A DNA stretch of 64,000 nt from CADEDV01 sp964596345 (GCA_964596345.1 CAZQSZ010000005.1:310001-374000), one strand, 5' to 3'. Positions 6,669 to 16,000 are shown, counted from the stretch's first letter. Notes: generated from the letters alone by a model not told the origin. Numbers and translations are program-made.

Positions 6669-7328
6669 TTATTTACCCTTTACCAATACAAAATGCTGGT
6701 CAGTACTGACAAGTTTCTTTTTGCCAGCAGTAAGGGTAATGTTTTTAAGATAGCCCGGCCGCACTGGTTCATATAAAGTAATATGATGCGTATTGTTTTG
6801 TTGCTGGTCCTGCGGCGTGGTACCCGGCCATTTTACAGGAGCATAACCATAGAAATGAAATTCCATAGTATCCTTCGGGTTAAAGTCTTCATTGAAAAAT
6901 GAAATGCTGTTGCCCCGATGAAATTTAATTTTAGCGGGTAAGAATTTGATAAAGCGGATGGGTACCGGATCGCCATAGCTGTCCCGGAAACTGAAAGAAG
7001 TGATGGAGGTATTGTATTGTACTGAATCGGCGATCGTATCATTGTTGCCGGTTACAACAGCAGGAAAACTATTTAATAGCAGTCGCCCATTTTTGCTGAG
7101 CTGCCAGTGGCCGGTTGTTGTAAAATTCATTTCCGTGGAATCCGGGAAAAAAGCCGGACCCGGTTGTGCAAAATTTTTGGTGAAAGAGAATGTGTTGTCT
7201 TTATGCAGCACCAACTTTGTTTTGGGTACATCCTTTAAGTGGTAAGTACCGGGGATAGTTCTTTTACTTACGCTGCAAGAGAGTAGTGTAAAGATCAGGA
7301 AAATAGCCAGGTTGGTCTTGAGGCGCAT
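6669..7328 (-). CDS. Lipoprotein, unknown function
   Basis: 219 residues from ATG 7328. The signal sequence MRLKTNLAIFLIFTLLSCS ends in a lipobox (LLSC), so it is probably anchored to a membrane. The body reads as a beta-rich fold with GTYHLKDVPKTKLVLHKDNTF and a GHWQLSKNGRLLL segment, like Bacteroidota 'lipocalin-like' small lipoproteins. The start is moved in from a longer frame to place the lipobox correctly. The function is not recognised. Confidence 0.72.
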   Translation of the reverse strand: MRLKTNLAIFLIFTLLSCSVSKRTIPGTYHLKDVPKTKLVLHKDNTFSFTKNFAQPGPAFFPDSTEMNFTTTGHWQLSKNGRLLLNSFPAVVTGNNDTIADSVQYNTSITSFSFRDSYGDPVPIRFIKFLPAKIKFHRGNSISFFNEDFNPKDTMEFHFYGYAPVKWPGTTPQDQQQNNTHHITLYEPVRPGYLKNITLTAGKKKLVSTDQHFVLVKGK

Positions 7329-7352
7329 AATAAAAATTGCCCGAAGATACAA

Positions 7353-7371
7353 CCCTGAGCTTGCCGAAGGG
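7353..7371 (+). repeat. Short palindromic repeat (CCCTGAGC type), copy abutting GIY-YIG stop
   Basis: CCCTGAGCTTGCCGAAGGG, immediately next to the stop codon of the GIY-YIG gene. An inverted, near-identical copy is at 7674-7692 on the other side of that gene. Confidence 0.75.
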
Positions 7372-7656
7372 CTACTTTTTTTTAGACCGGGCCAGTTTTT
7401 TTAGTTCCTCAATATCATTTTTCATCAACGCCTCTTTTTTCTTTCGTGACCATCCCTTTATTTGTTTTTCCAGTGCAGCAGCTTCTTCCAATGTCTCTAC
7501 GATAGTACACCACAGCAATTTAATCGGCCTTCTTTTGAACGTGTAACAATCCGGATAGAAGCCGCTTTGGTGTTGCCATACTCTTTTATCCAGGTCGTTT
7601 GTCAGACCAGTATAATAGCTTTGATCATTGCAAGCTAAAATATAAACCGCATACAT
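7372..7656 (-). CDS. GIY-YIG nuclease family protein
   Basis: 94 residues, the usual size of a lone GIY-YIG (URI-type) domain. The variant motif is YAVYILACNDQSYYTG, followed by the conserved Arg region LDKRVWQHQSG and Glu in LEEAAALEKQIKGWSRKKK. Such proteins cut or nick DNA in related systems; the role of the small stand-alone ones is unknown. The gene is framed by inverted copies of a short palindromic repeat (7353-7371 and 7674-7692), which suggests it moves with, or acts on, those repeats. That link is inference. Confidence 0.9.
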   Translation of the reverse strand: MYAVYILACNDQSYYTGLTNDLDKRVWQHQSGFYPDCYTFKRRPIKLLWCTIVETLEEAAALEKQIKGWSRKKKEALMKNDIEELKKLARSKKK

Positions 7657-7673
7657 GCATTATCTGTTTGCCG

Positions 7674-7692
7674 CCCTTCGCCAGGCTCAGGG
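7674..7692 (-). repeat. Short palindromic repeat (CCCTGAGC type), upstream of GIY-YIG
   Basis: CCCTTCGCCAGGCTCAGGG; inverted relative to 7353-7371 with two base differences. It lies between the GIY-YIG start and the macroglobulin stop. Confidence 0.75.
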
Positions 7693-7695
7693 CTT

Positions 7696-10600
7696 TTACT
7701 CCACATTAATCCGGATGCCTTCCGAATGAGAACTGAATTCAGGAGCGTACATACATTGTATCGTGGTAACCCCGTTGCTGAAGTTTCCAGCATGGGTCAC
7801 GAACAGTGGATATTCAAACACATAAGTCCCTTTCCGCAGGTAGCTGAAAAAGAAATTGGTACTGGCATCTTTGGTGCTTTCGTAATAACCCAAACCGCCC
7901 TGCCATTTATAACTGCTTAATACATTCACCGGTTCCAGTGCTGAGGCCCGCATATCTTTCATGTGCATATATTCCATATCCCTGTCCACTCTCAGTTCCA
8001 CTCTTACTTTGATCTTATCACCCACTTTCAGTACATCACCATCATTCACGGGTGTAAGCACCGGGCCACGGTCTGTATTGGTTTCAATGAATAATTTCTT
8101 ATCCAGTTTTAATGGAGTTGATGCCGTAGTGATCTTATCCAGGTCTTCAAAATATTGCCAGTAAATACCACCCCAGGATACAGGGTTAACTGGTTTATTG
8201 GTTGGCTGGTTAACAGGTGCCGTTACGGTTACAGCTATGGTACCCATTTGTGGCATCACATTTTTTCCCTCCACCACTTTCCTGAAATAGCCTGTTCCGG
8301 CTTCCTGTTTATTGTCGGTTGATGTAACAGTAAGACTTCCCAGCTTTACTTCTACCAGGGGTTCATTGGTTAGCCACACGGTGCCTTGTAACAATAAAGC
8401 ATAACAGGCTTCGGCTGTTGCTTTGGTTGTTTTCCAGTTATTGGTTTGTTTGTTTTTCAATAACCAGGTACGCAGATCATCCACGGTTACCTGGTCTTTA
8501 CCGGCTTCCTGGAAAACTTCGATCAGAAGAGCCTGGGTTTCTATCGGGGCCTGGTACCAGAACCAGCCACCGGTACTTTGCTCTTTCCAGTACATACCCA
8601 GTTCTTCATTGTTAATGGCTGTTTCTTTCAGTGATCTCAATATTGCAGCCGGCGTTTTCAGGTCATTGGTTCTGAACAGGGCTAAAGCGGTCATACCCTG
8701 CATGTATTTGCTTTGCGTGGTCCATGTTTGCTGTGCCCTTGTCCTGAAATAAGTATAAGCGGTCATTGATTTTTTATCAATCGCATATTCCGGGAAGAAG
8801 CTTCGCATATACAGGTACTGGATCGTTGTATAATCAGGACGATATTTCTTCAGGTCAGTTTTATATTTTATTAAGTTATCATAATCCTCCTTGATCTTTC
8901 TGTCAAGATAGGGGATCGCTGTTTTTAAAATTGCATTCAGTTTGTCATCCTGTCCTTTGGCATAAGCCTTCAGTTTTTTCAGGTGACCAATACCCGTCAC
9001 AATATACTGGGTCATGTAACGGTCATCAGGTCCGCCGCTGAACCAGACAAAACCACCATTAGAGCTTTGCATTTGCTTTAGTTTATCATACGAACTGCTG
9101 AGCTGTTCACTCATTTTGATCATATCAAAGAGCAAAGCGATATTTTTCTTCTGTTCGTTTTCATTCTTTGCCTGTAATACCCAGGGTGTTTCTTCCAGCA
9201 AGACGGCTTTCAGCTCCTGGTTCTTCTGCAGGTTGCTCATTAAGGCCCCCCCGCCCCCCGCAAGGGGGATCTCGGACTCCCATTTTTTGAATACCTCTTT
9301 TATTTTGGGAGAAGAATTTGCAACCAGTGAGGCTAAAGTGTTTGCATAATACCGGTTCCAGGTTTGTTCGGCACAATCATAAGGATATTCCATCAGGTAG
9401 GGCAGTGCCGGCACGGCATACCAGGCCGGGTTGGAGGTATATTCCAGCGTTAAGGAATGATGCTGCAGGCTTTCACTGTTGCCGCTGTTGAGTAGCTTAT
9501 CAAAACTGAAATTTTTAGTGCCGCCGCCTCTCATGGGTAAAGGCATTGTTTCTGTAACCAGCATCCGGTTGGTCAGTATGGGCATGGTATTTTCTTCCCC
9601 GTCACTGATGTTGCCTGCACGGGCCACGATCCGCCATACCAAAGCTTTGTCAAACAAATAAGGAACATCGATCGGAAATTTTACGGCTTCACTTTGCCCG
9701 GCTGCTACGGTGAAATATTGGTTGGGAAAAGCATTCCTGAACCAGCCATCTACCGATTGATTGCTGGTAGCATCAAACAGTTGCAGTTCGGCCTGGCCGG
9801 TCAGTTCCTTATCTGTGAGGTTAACAATTTTGGTACTAAACTCCATCTTATCACCTTCCCGCAGGAAACGGGGTGCATTGGGCTGCACCATCAGTTCTTT
9901 TTGGGTAACGATCTCTTTGCTGCTGTAGCCGAATGCTGCTTCTTTTGTATGGGCCAGTGCCTGGAATTTCCATTTGGTCAGGGCTTCGGGCAGGGTAAAA
10001 GAAAATTCAATAGTACCACTGCTGTCGGTTTTTAATTCAGGAAAGAAGAAAGCCGTTTCGTTGAAGTTTTTACGGATCTTGACTTCTGAGGATTGTTGAG
10101 ATGGGTTATTTTTTTTCTCTTTATCTAACACATCTTGTAAGCCATCTTCGTCACTAAGATTTAAAAAACCAGAAATATCTTGTTTATTATAATTATTCCC
10201 TCTGAAAAAAGCGACATCAACTGCATTTATTTCTCTACTGGCATTACCATCAGTTTCTACCTTAAATGTTGGGGCTGATAAAAGATACATTTCTTCGCTT
10301 TTTTTTCTCTTCATTGCCCCATAGCCAACCGCCATAACATTGTTGGAAATATCAGTATATAACAAATCGTAATTTTTATTGAAATATTTATACTCGGGCC
10401 CTATTGCATATTTCTGTGTTGCTTCTATCTTCCCAAAACTCTGATTACCATTCCATCGCTGATTGTTATAGTACATGGGCCATACAGAAGGTTCGGTCCA
10501 GCGATGCGGGTAAAACTGGTCTAAGGAAGCATCATACATACCGGCCAGCATTTCTGCCGCCACTTTTTCTTTTTTATAACCAGTAATCTTTATGGTCCAT

Positions 10601-13600
10601 TTTTCTTCACTGCCGGGTAAGGTTTTGTCCCGGAAACTGGCATATTCAACAGACAGGTCTTTATTGGTCCAGGGCACATGGATGGTTTGGTTATACTGGT
10701 AAAAACGGTTGTGCTTCACGAATAACCAACCTGTACCATAACCACCCCGGTCAGCTTCGGTAGCAGAGAAAGGATAGGACTTCTTTTCATTATTCAACCG
10801 GGTAAAAGAATACTTATCTGCCGTTTGTTGCCCGGTACCGGTTCCTTTGGTAAGCTGATGCACGAGAAAAACATTATCGGCTGAAGTTCCTAACTGCACA
10901 GCCGTTGTTTCTCCCGGTTCAATGGATTGGGCGGCCTGGCTCCAGAGATATTGGGGCTGGTTGAGCTGGTTGGATCTTTCATCAAACAGTTCAATGTACT
11001 GAACATCTTTTACTGCTTCCCCGTTTTTATCGGTTGTTGAAATTTCTATGATATAAAAACCAGCGGCCCATAGTCCGTTTTCTATTTTCCATTTTCCATT
11101 CTCTTTCACGGAGTCTCTCTTACTAAACACTTCCGCTCCCTTTTCCCAGCTTTTAAAATCGCTTTCATTGTCATATTCATCATACGGGAAAGCCTTTATA
11201 TATTCCGATTTGCTCATGACAAACTGGTCAGGACGTTCCCAGAAACGGTCACGGATCAGCCTTTTTTCTTCTTTCAGCTTTGTGATAGTCACAGTAATAT
11301 TTGCCGGTTCAAATTCTCCGTTCATGTTCTCCGTACGGATTTGTAGGGACTTTAAACTGTCAGCCGGTAAAGAAGATGGTATATTGCTGACCAGCAGGAG
11401 TGATTTATAACTTACCGATACTGATTTCTCCCCGCTTCTTGTTTCGCCGTTGATATCCGTTACATCGGCATAGACCGTATAATCAAATACAGGCTCAAAT
11501 TTCTTGTCGAGTGCCAGGTCTGGTATGGCTGTAAAAGCAACAATAAATTTTCCGTCCTTACCTGTTTTTATTTCACCATGGGCAATTTCCATTTGCTGCA
11601 CCGGTGGCTGCCACCAGCGACGGAACAGCCAGGGGTATAAGAAACGGGGTTCTCTCACCACCCTGTATTTTACGATCGCACCATCAATATTATTACCGGC
11701 ATAAGCTTTGGCAACACCGGTCACTTTGATCGTATCGTTGACCTTATACGTTCCTTTGATGGGTTCATAGTCCACAAAGAATTTAGGTCGTTTATATTCT
11801 TCCACTTTGAAGCCCACTGTGCCGCCGTCTTTTTTGGTATAAATGCTGAACTGGCCATTGAGTCCGCTGGCGGGTAATTGAAATTTGCCATTGAAGGAGC
11901 CGAATTCATTGGTCTTTACATTGATGGTATCAATGTCTTTGTAATTGGCATCACGCAGTACCACGGTTGTCTCGTAACCTTGTTTTATAGTATTCTTTTT
12001 CTCAGCTGTATTTCTTTCCACTACAATTCCTTTGAAATAGACTGTCTGCCCCGGCCGGTAAATACTCCGGTCTGCAAAGAGGAAAACAGAAGTGATGGTT
12101 TTGTATTCCCCCCGGCTGTAATAACGGTCATACTGGGCATCATCCATGAACAGTCGTTCCCCGTTATGGGTGATATCAAAGTAGTAGGAAACATTGCTAT
12201 AGCGTTTATTGTCTGCTTCTGTTCTTTTATCCAGCTGGAAAAAACCGTTGGCATCTGCCTGGTATATTTTCCCTTTTACTTTCACATTCTTGGATTGCTG
12301 GTAATCATATTTCTGCTCCCACACCTGTATAGCTGCTTTTGCTAAAGGTTGTCCGTTATCCCGGTTCAGTACAAAATAATCGTTGTTGTTATTAACATAG
12401 CTGATGCTGGATACATAGAAGAGCCGGGCACCGAGAATGGTCTTTTCATTTTTGAAATCTTTATCAGAACCGGCCACCAGCACATATTCACCGGCAGGCA
12501 AGGCATCCACTTTTATTTCCACACTATGATCCTGCAGATCGTTGGTAGCGGGTAATGCCTGCTGCCAGTTTCTTTCCGCTTTGGCCGCAAGGATGGATGA
12601 CCAGTATTTATCGCCATACTGATCTGCTAATTCTTTCTTCAGGTTTTCATCAGCTTTGATCAGCCGCAGGTAAACCGCATCCAGATTCCTGTAATTGACC
12701 AATGCCCTGAACGGCAGGTTGGGAACGTTTACCTTTTCTATACTGAATTGCAGTGATTTACTGTTGAGTGTATTCAGCAGGTTATAACAGTTGATCTTTC
12801 CTTCAGAAGAGTCTTTCTGCTGCAATACTTCTTCACAGATTTCTTTGGCTTTAACCCTGGCAAAACGATAAGAGGTATCGCCAAATGGTTTATAACTTTC
12901 TGCTTTTTCGTTATAGTATTGTGCCAGCAGGTACCAGGCCTGTGTTGCTGCCGGGCTGTTATCGTATTGGTTGGCAATATGATTGATGGCCCTGAAATAC
13001 AAATTGTCTTTGTCGGGATGCGTGGAATTATCTTTTACAAAACTGATCCGTTGAATATCTGCATCGAGTAATGCATCTGGTTTGGCATCATTCAAATGAA
13101 AGGCGATCAGTTGCTGGTAGATCAGTAGGGCTTTATGTTGCAGGGAAGATGAATCTTTGCTGGGGAATTTCCGGTGGATGAAATCAGCAGCCGGGTCAAA
13201 AGCAGCAGCCTGGTCAATTTCAAAGGCATAAGCAGGCTTTTGAATATCCCGTTCATCGTTTTCAAAGTAATCAATAGCACGGTGTGCCAGCAGGTCATAT
13301 AAAGTTGGGCGCAGGTGACGGACATTTCCGTGTATGATGATTGCATCAAAGGGCTCCAGTTTTGTTTGCTGCAATAGTTTCTCCTTGCTGATGGATTGGA
13401 GGTAGAGCTCAGTTATTTTTTTATGAAAATCTGCCGCATCCCAGGTGGCGATATCTTCTTTTTTGAAGCCCGTAGTTTTAGTACGGTCATATAATTGCCA
13501 GCGGTGATTCTCAAAATACTCCTGGTATTGTTCTGCCAGCAGGCTTTTTAATATTGAAGAAGCAGGTTCTTTCGCTGCCGGTATTTCTTTCTCTATTTCC

Positions 13601-13899
13601 TTAATGGAAAGTAGTTCGTTATTCTCACGGGTTTCTGCCTGCAGCCCGGTCATATATACTAATGACTTGATGACCTGGGCATCCGATGCTGAGCCTGCCG
13701 AAGCATCTTTTTTAGCCAGCGCATATATTTTCTTTACTTCCGCCAGGGCGGATTTAGGAAGGTTCTTTTTATTGAACTCTTCTACTTTCTTCCATTCTTT
13801 TTCGTAATTCTTTACGGGAGGCTGACTGTTTGATTCCATAGCAAATAAACCGGATAAGGTGATGGTCAGGAAAAGGTTTTTAACAAGCTGAAAATTCAT
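7696..13899 (-). CDS. Alpha-2-macroglobulin family protein with thioester motif
   Basis: 2,067 residues, exported (signal sequence up to about residue 25, LSGLFAMESNSQ). The N-terminal ~370 residues look helical and TPR-like; macroglobulin MG domains follow, including SIYRPGQTVYFKGIVVERN and a SFTLPEALTKWKFQALAHT block. The thioester motif is PYDCAEQTW with C1509, inside the alpha-helical TED domain (WNRYYANTLASLV... FVWFSGGPDDRYMTQYI). Bacterial A2Ms trap proteases in the periplasm or at the surface. No pbpC is adjacent, unlike in many Gram-negatives. Two short repeat elements lie in frame inside the gene (9244-9270 and 13685-13707). Confidence 0.93.
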   Translation of the reverse strand: MNFQLVKNLFLTITLSGLFAMESNSQPPVKNYEKEWKKVEEFNKKNLPKSALAEVKKIYALAKKDASAGSASDAQVIKSLVYMTGLQAETRENNELLSIKEIEKEIPAAKEPASSILKSLLAEQYQEYFENHRWQLYDRTKTTGFKKEDIATWDAADFHKKITELYLQSISKEKLLQQTKLEPFDAIIIHGNVRHLRPTLYDLLAHRAIDYFENDERDIQKPAYAFEIDQAAAFDPAADFIHRKFPSKDSSSLQHKALLIYQQLIAFHLNDAKPDALLDADIQRISFVKDNSTHPDKDNLYFRAINHIANQYDNSPAATQAWYLLAQYYNEKAESYKPFGDTSYRFARVKAKEICEEVLQQKDSSEGKINCYNLLNTLNSKSLQFSIEKVNVPNLPFRALVNYRNLDAVYLRLIKADENLKKELADQYGDKYWSSILAAKAERNWQQALPATNDLQDHSVEIKVDALPAGEYVLVAGSDKDFKNEKTILGARLFYVSSISYVNNNNDYFVLNRDNGQPLAKAAIQVWEQKYDYQQSKNVKVKGKIYQADANGFFQLDKRTEADNKRYSNVSYYFDITHNGERLFMDDAQYDRYYSRGEYKTITSVFLFADRSIYRPGQTVYFKGIVVERNTAEKKNTIKQGYETTVVLRDANYKDIDTINVKTNEFGSFNGKFQLPASGLNGQFSIYTKKDGGTVGFKVEEYKRPKFFVDYEPIKGTYKVNDTIKVTGVAKAYAGNNIDGAIVKYRVVREPRFLYPWLFRRWWQPPVQQMEIAHGEIKTGKDGKFIVAFTAIPDLALDKKFEPVFDYTVYADVTDINGETRSGEKSVSVSYKSLLLVSNIPSSLPADSLKSLQIRTENMNGEFEPANITVTITKLKEEKRLIRDRFWERPDQFVMSKSEYIKAFPYDEYDNESDFKSWEKGAEVFSKRDSVKENGKWKIENGLWAAGFYIIEISTTDKNGEAVKDVQYIELFDERSNQLNQPQYLWSQAAQSIEPGETTAVQLGTSADNVFLVHQLTKGTGTGQQTADKYSFTRLNNEKKSYPFSATEADRGGYGTGWLFVKHNRFYQYNQTIHVPWTNKDLSVEYASFRDKTLPGSEEKWTIKITGYKKEKVAAEMLAGMYDASLDQFYPHRWTEPSVWPMYYNNQRWNGNQSFGKIEATQKYAIGPEYKYFNKNYDLLYTDISNNVMAVGYGAMKRKKSEEMYLLSAPTFKVETDGNASREINAVDVAFFRGNNYNKQDISGFLNLSDEDGLQDVLDKEKKNNPSQQSSEVKIRKNFNETAFFFPELKTDSSGTIEFSFTLPEALTKWKFQALAHTKEAAFGYSSKEIVTQKELMVQPNAPRFLREGDKMEFSTKIVNLTDKELTGQAELQLFDATSNQSVDGWFRNAFPNQYFTVAAGQSEAVKFPIDVPYLFDKALVWRIVARAGNISDGEENTMPILTNRMLVTETMPLPMRGGGTKNFSFDKLLNSGNSESLQHHSLTLEYTSNPAWYAVPALPYLMEYPYDCAEQTWNRYYANTLASLVANSSPKIKEVFKKWESEIPLAGGGGALMSNLQKNQELKAVLLEETPWVLQAKNENEQKKNIALLFDMIKMSEQLSSSYDKLKQMQSSNGGFVWFSGGPDDRYMTQYIVTGIGHLKKLKAYAKGQDDKLNAILKTAIPYLDRKIKEDYDNLIKYKTDLKKYRPDYTTIQYLYMRSFFPEYAIDKKSMTAYTYFRTRAQQTWTTQSKYMQGMTALALFRTNDLKTPAAILRSLKETAINNEELGMYWKEQSTGGWFWYQAPIETQALLIEVFQEAGKDQVTVDDLRTWLLKNKQTNNWKTTKATAEACYALLLQGTVWLTNEPLVEVKLGSLTVTSTDNKQEAGTGYFRKVVEGKNVMPQMGTIAVTVTAPVNQPTNKPVNPVSWGGIYWQYFEDLDKITTASTPLKLDKKLFIETNTDRGPVLTPVNDGDVLKVGDKIKVRVELRVDRDMEYMHMKDMRASALEPVNVLSSYKWQGGLGYYESTKDASTNFFFSYLRKGTYVFEYPLFVTHAGNFSNGVTTIQCMYAPEFSSHSEGIRINVE
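9244..9270. repeat. C/G-rich palindromic repeat copy inside the macroglobulin gene
   Basis: On the minus strand it reads ATCCCCCTTGCGGGGGG then CGGGGGGG, the same pattern as the intergenic copies at 16997-17020 and 44442-44466. It is translated as EIPLAGGGGAL within the alpha-2-macroglobulin, without breaking the frame. Confidence 0.65.
13685..13707. repeat. CCCTGAGC-type repeat inside the macroglobulin gene
   Basis: Core TGAGCCTGCCGAAG with self-complementary ends GATGCT / AGCATC. Translated as part of DASAGSASDAQ near residue 70 of the protein. Confidence 0.55.
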
Positions 13900-14196
13900 A
13901 CAACCAAATTTTATACAAGGTAATTAATCTTAAGCGACGGTAAGATGCTCTTCTACAGTCAATTTCATAAATCCTGCAGCAGTCTTTCGTGACCGGGCAA
14001 TTTTCCTGTGCTAAAAAATATATTTTTCTTCATTAAACCCGGTTTTGTCTTCTTCTGTAATCCTTTACTGGCAATCACTCCCGCATATTGCTGCAAATTC
14101 ATTATAAAATCGGCAGGGGCCTTTAACGTTTTGTTGCACCCGTTTTTGGCACGATGGCATGTGCTTTGAAATTATGGTTATCAAAAAGGAGGGACA
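13900..14196. other. 297-bp intergenic region
   Basis: Divergent region between the macroglobulin gene and a small gene. AT-rich with scattered T-runs. A TTGGCACGATGG stretch at about 14146-14157 looks partly like a sigma-54 promoter, but the -12 GC is not at the right distance. I see no gene in it. Confidence 0.6.
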
Positions 14197-14310
14197 ATGA
14201 AATTGATGAAAGAAATAATGAAACAGTTACTCACCGGGCTTAACAACAAGCATGGCCTGTATGGTTCTTTACCCGGTAATTACCAGCTGGCCGTTTTACT
14301 TTTAAAATAA
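14197..14310 (+). CDS. Possible 37-residue leader peptide
   Basis: ATG 14197 is preceded by AAAGGAGGGA, an unusually strong Shine-Dalgarno for this genome. It encodes MKLMKEIMKQLLTGLNNKHG and 17 further residues, stopping five bases before the next gene's ATG (14316). Amphipathic and basic; no signal peptide. It may be a leader peptide or translational coupler for the DUF4476 gene. No family recognised; short length keeps confidence low. Confidence 0.4.
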   Translation: MKLMKEIMKQLLTGLNNKHGLYGSLPGNYQLAVLLLK

Positions 14311-14315
14311 ATATT

Positions 14316-14993
14316 ATGAAAAAGATTTTTACCCTTTTACTAAGCTCCCTTTTCTCTCTTTCCTTACTCGCTTTTGACGGAACAAAGCTGAGTATTACCG
14401 CCAATAACAAACACAATATGGACCTGAAAGTGGAAGTGGATGGCCGCAGGTTTATGATGAATGACAATACAGTTGTATTAAGCAACCTGGCTGAAGGTTA
14501 TCATACTGTGAAGATCTTCCGTGAGAAAAGAAATAACGGATGGTTTGGTATGCAACGGCAGGAAATTATTTACAGCAGCTCTATGTATATGAAACGTGGA
14601 TTTCATACCGAGATCAACGTAAATAAAAATGGAAAGGTCCGTATTGAAGAAACAAGGATGCGTGGCCGTGATGATGACTACTGGTATGATGATCACAGTT
14701 TTGACATCATGAACGCAAGGGAATTCAACCAGCTGAAAGAATCATTGAGCCGGGAATGGTTTGAAAAGAACAGGGTGATCTCTGCTAAAGTGGTAATGGA
14801 CAAGAACCGCTTTACCAGCCAGCAGGTAAAAGAGCTGCTGCAACTGTTCAGCTTTGAAAGTTACAAACTGGAACTGGCGAAATATGCGTACAGGAGCACA
14901 GTAGATAAGCGAAACTATTTTATCGTTAACGATGTGTTCAATTTCAGCAACAGCCGTACCGAGCTGGCCCGTTTTATCCGTGATTTTCGTTAA
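14316..14993 (+). CDS. DUF4476 domain-containing secreted protein
   Basis: 225 residues. Signal peptide MKKIFTLLLSSLFSLSLLAF. A first beta-rich region (residues 25-105, LSITANNKHNMDLKVEVDGR) has an Asp/Tyr-rich linker (DDDYWYDDHS). A C-terminal helical DUF4476 domain (about 130-225) contains EFNQLKESLSREWFEKNR, VVMDKNRFTSQQVKELLQLF and ALARFIRDF-like ending. The function of DUF4476 is unknown; it is common in Bacteroidota exported proteins. Ends in a strong bidirectional terminator shared with sucD. Confidence 0.85.
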   Translation: MKKIFTLLLSSLFSLSLLAFDGTKLSITANNKHNMDLKVEVDGRRFMMNDNTVVLSNLAEGYHTVKIFREKRNNGWFGMQRQEIIYSSSMYMKRGFHTEINVNKNGKVRIEETRMRGRDDDYWYDDHSFDIMNAREFNQLKESLSREWFEKNRVISAKVVMDKNRFTSQQVKELLQLFSFESYKLELAKYAYRSTVDKRNYFIVNDVFNFSNSRTELARFIRDFR

Positions 14994-15014
14994 CCCTCTG
15001 TCCCTATGGGGGAG
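14994..15014. repeat. C/G-rich palindromic repeat copy
   Basis: CCCTCTGTCCCTATGGGGGAG directly after the DUF4476 stop; a diverged copy of the repeat seen at 16997-17020 and 25653-25676. Confidence 0.5.
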
Positions 15015-15033
15015 TTAATAAAGTATGATAACT

Positions 15034-15063
15034 ACAATGCCTCTTCATTTGAAGAGGCATTGT
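15034..15063. terminator. Bidirectional rho-independent terminator
   Basis: 13-bp perfect stem ACAATGCCTCTTC / GAAGAGGCATTGT with an ATTT loop, followed by T-rich DNA rightward and A-rich leftward. It lies between convergent genes (DUF4476 and sucD) and can serve both. Confidence 0.85.
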
Positions 15064-15094
15064 TTATTTAGAAATTTGCTGGAATCTTACTTGC

Positions 15095-15970
15095 TTACTT
15101 CTTGATCACTTCTGCCATTTTCTTACCGATATCAGCCGGGCTGCTGACCACATGGATGCCACATTCGGTCATGATCTTCATTTTGGCAGCAGCGGTATCA
15201 TCAGCACCACCAACAATAGCACCGGCATGGCCCATCCGGCGGCCGGGAGGCGCAGTCTGCCCGGCGATAAAACCAACAACGGGTTTTTTATTACCGGTTT
15301 CTTTGATCCAGCGGGCTGCTTCCGCTTCCATACCACCCCCGATCTCACCGATCATAACGATCGCATCTGTTCCGGGATCATTCATGAATAATTCAACGGC
15401 TTCCTTGGTTGTGGTTCCGATGATCGGGTCGCCACCGATACCCACCGCTGTAGAAATACCCAAACCGGCTTTGGCTACCTGGTCGGCTGCCTCATAGGTC
15501 AGTGTACCGGATTTGGAAACGATACCAATACGGCCGGGAATAAATACAAAACCGGGCATAATGCCCACTTTACACTCACCGGCAGTGATCACACCGGGAC
15601 AGTTAGGACCTACCAGTCTCGTGGGTCTTCCCTGTAAATAGTTCTTCACTTTCACCATATCCTGCACCGGGATACCTTCTGTGATACACACTACCAGTTT
15701 GATACCGGCATCGGCTGCTTCCATAATGGCATCGGCGGCAAAAGCAGGGGGAACAAAAATGATACTGGTATCAGCACCGGTGGTTTTTACACAATCCGCC
15801 ACCGTGTTGAAAACGGGTTTATCCAAATGAGAGGAGCCGCCTTTACCCGGCGTAACACCGCCCACTACATTGGTTCCGTATTCGATCATCTGGGTGGCAT
15901 GAAATGTACCTTCCGTACCTGTAAAGCCCTGTACTAAGATTTTGGAGTTTTTATTGACAAGAATACTCAT
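15095..15970 (-). CDS. sucD: Succinate--CoA ligase (ADP-forming) subunit alpha
   Basis: 291 residues, normal length. TCA-cycle enzyme that forms succinate and ATP from succinyl-CoA together with SucC. CoA-binding Rossmann part at the N-terminus (VQGFTGTEGTFHATQM), VGPNCPGVITAGECKVGIMPG in the centre, and the phosphohistidine loop RRMGHAGAIVGG near residue 249. Alone here: sucC is not adjacent, so the subunits are encoded apart. Promoter box on the minus strand at 15993-16000. Confidence 0.97.
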   Translation of the reverse strand: MSILVNKNSKILVQGFTGTEGTFHATQMIEYGTNVVGGVTPGKGGSSHLDKPVFNTVADCVKTTGADTSIIFVPPAFAADAIMEAADAGIKLVVCITEGIPVQDMVKVKNYLQGRPTRLVGPNCPGVITAGECKVGIMPGFVFIPGRIGIVSKSGTLTYEAADQVAKAGLGISTAVGIGGDPIIGTTTKEAVELFMNDPGTDAIVMIGEIGGGMEAEAARWIKETGNKKPVVGFIAGQTAPPGRRMGHAGAIVGGADDTAAAKMKIMTECGIHVVSSPADIGKKMAEVIKK

Positions 15971-15992
15971 AACCGGTCTGATTTTAGTCCGG

Positions 15993-16000
15993 CAAAAGTA
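15993..16000 (-). promoter_or_regulatory. -7 promoter box for sucD
   Basis: Reads TACTTTTG on the minus strand, about 22 bases before the sucD ATG at 15968-15970. Confidence 0.55.

Noticed and set aside
7726..13807. Numerous plus-strand frames opposite the macroglobulin gene
   Set aside because: Shadows of the 2,067-codon gene; none has a domain or convincing start.
14140..14170. Sigma-54-type promoter (TTGGCACG) before the DUF4476 gene
   Set aside because: The -24-like element is good, but GC at -12 is displaced by three bases, so the spacing is wrong.
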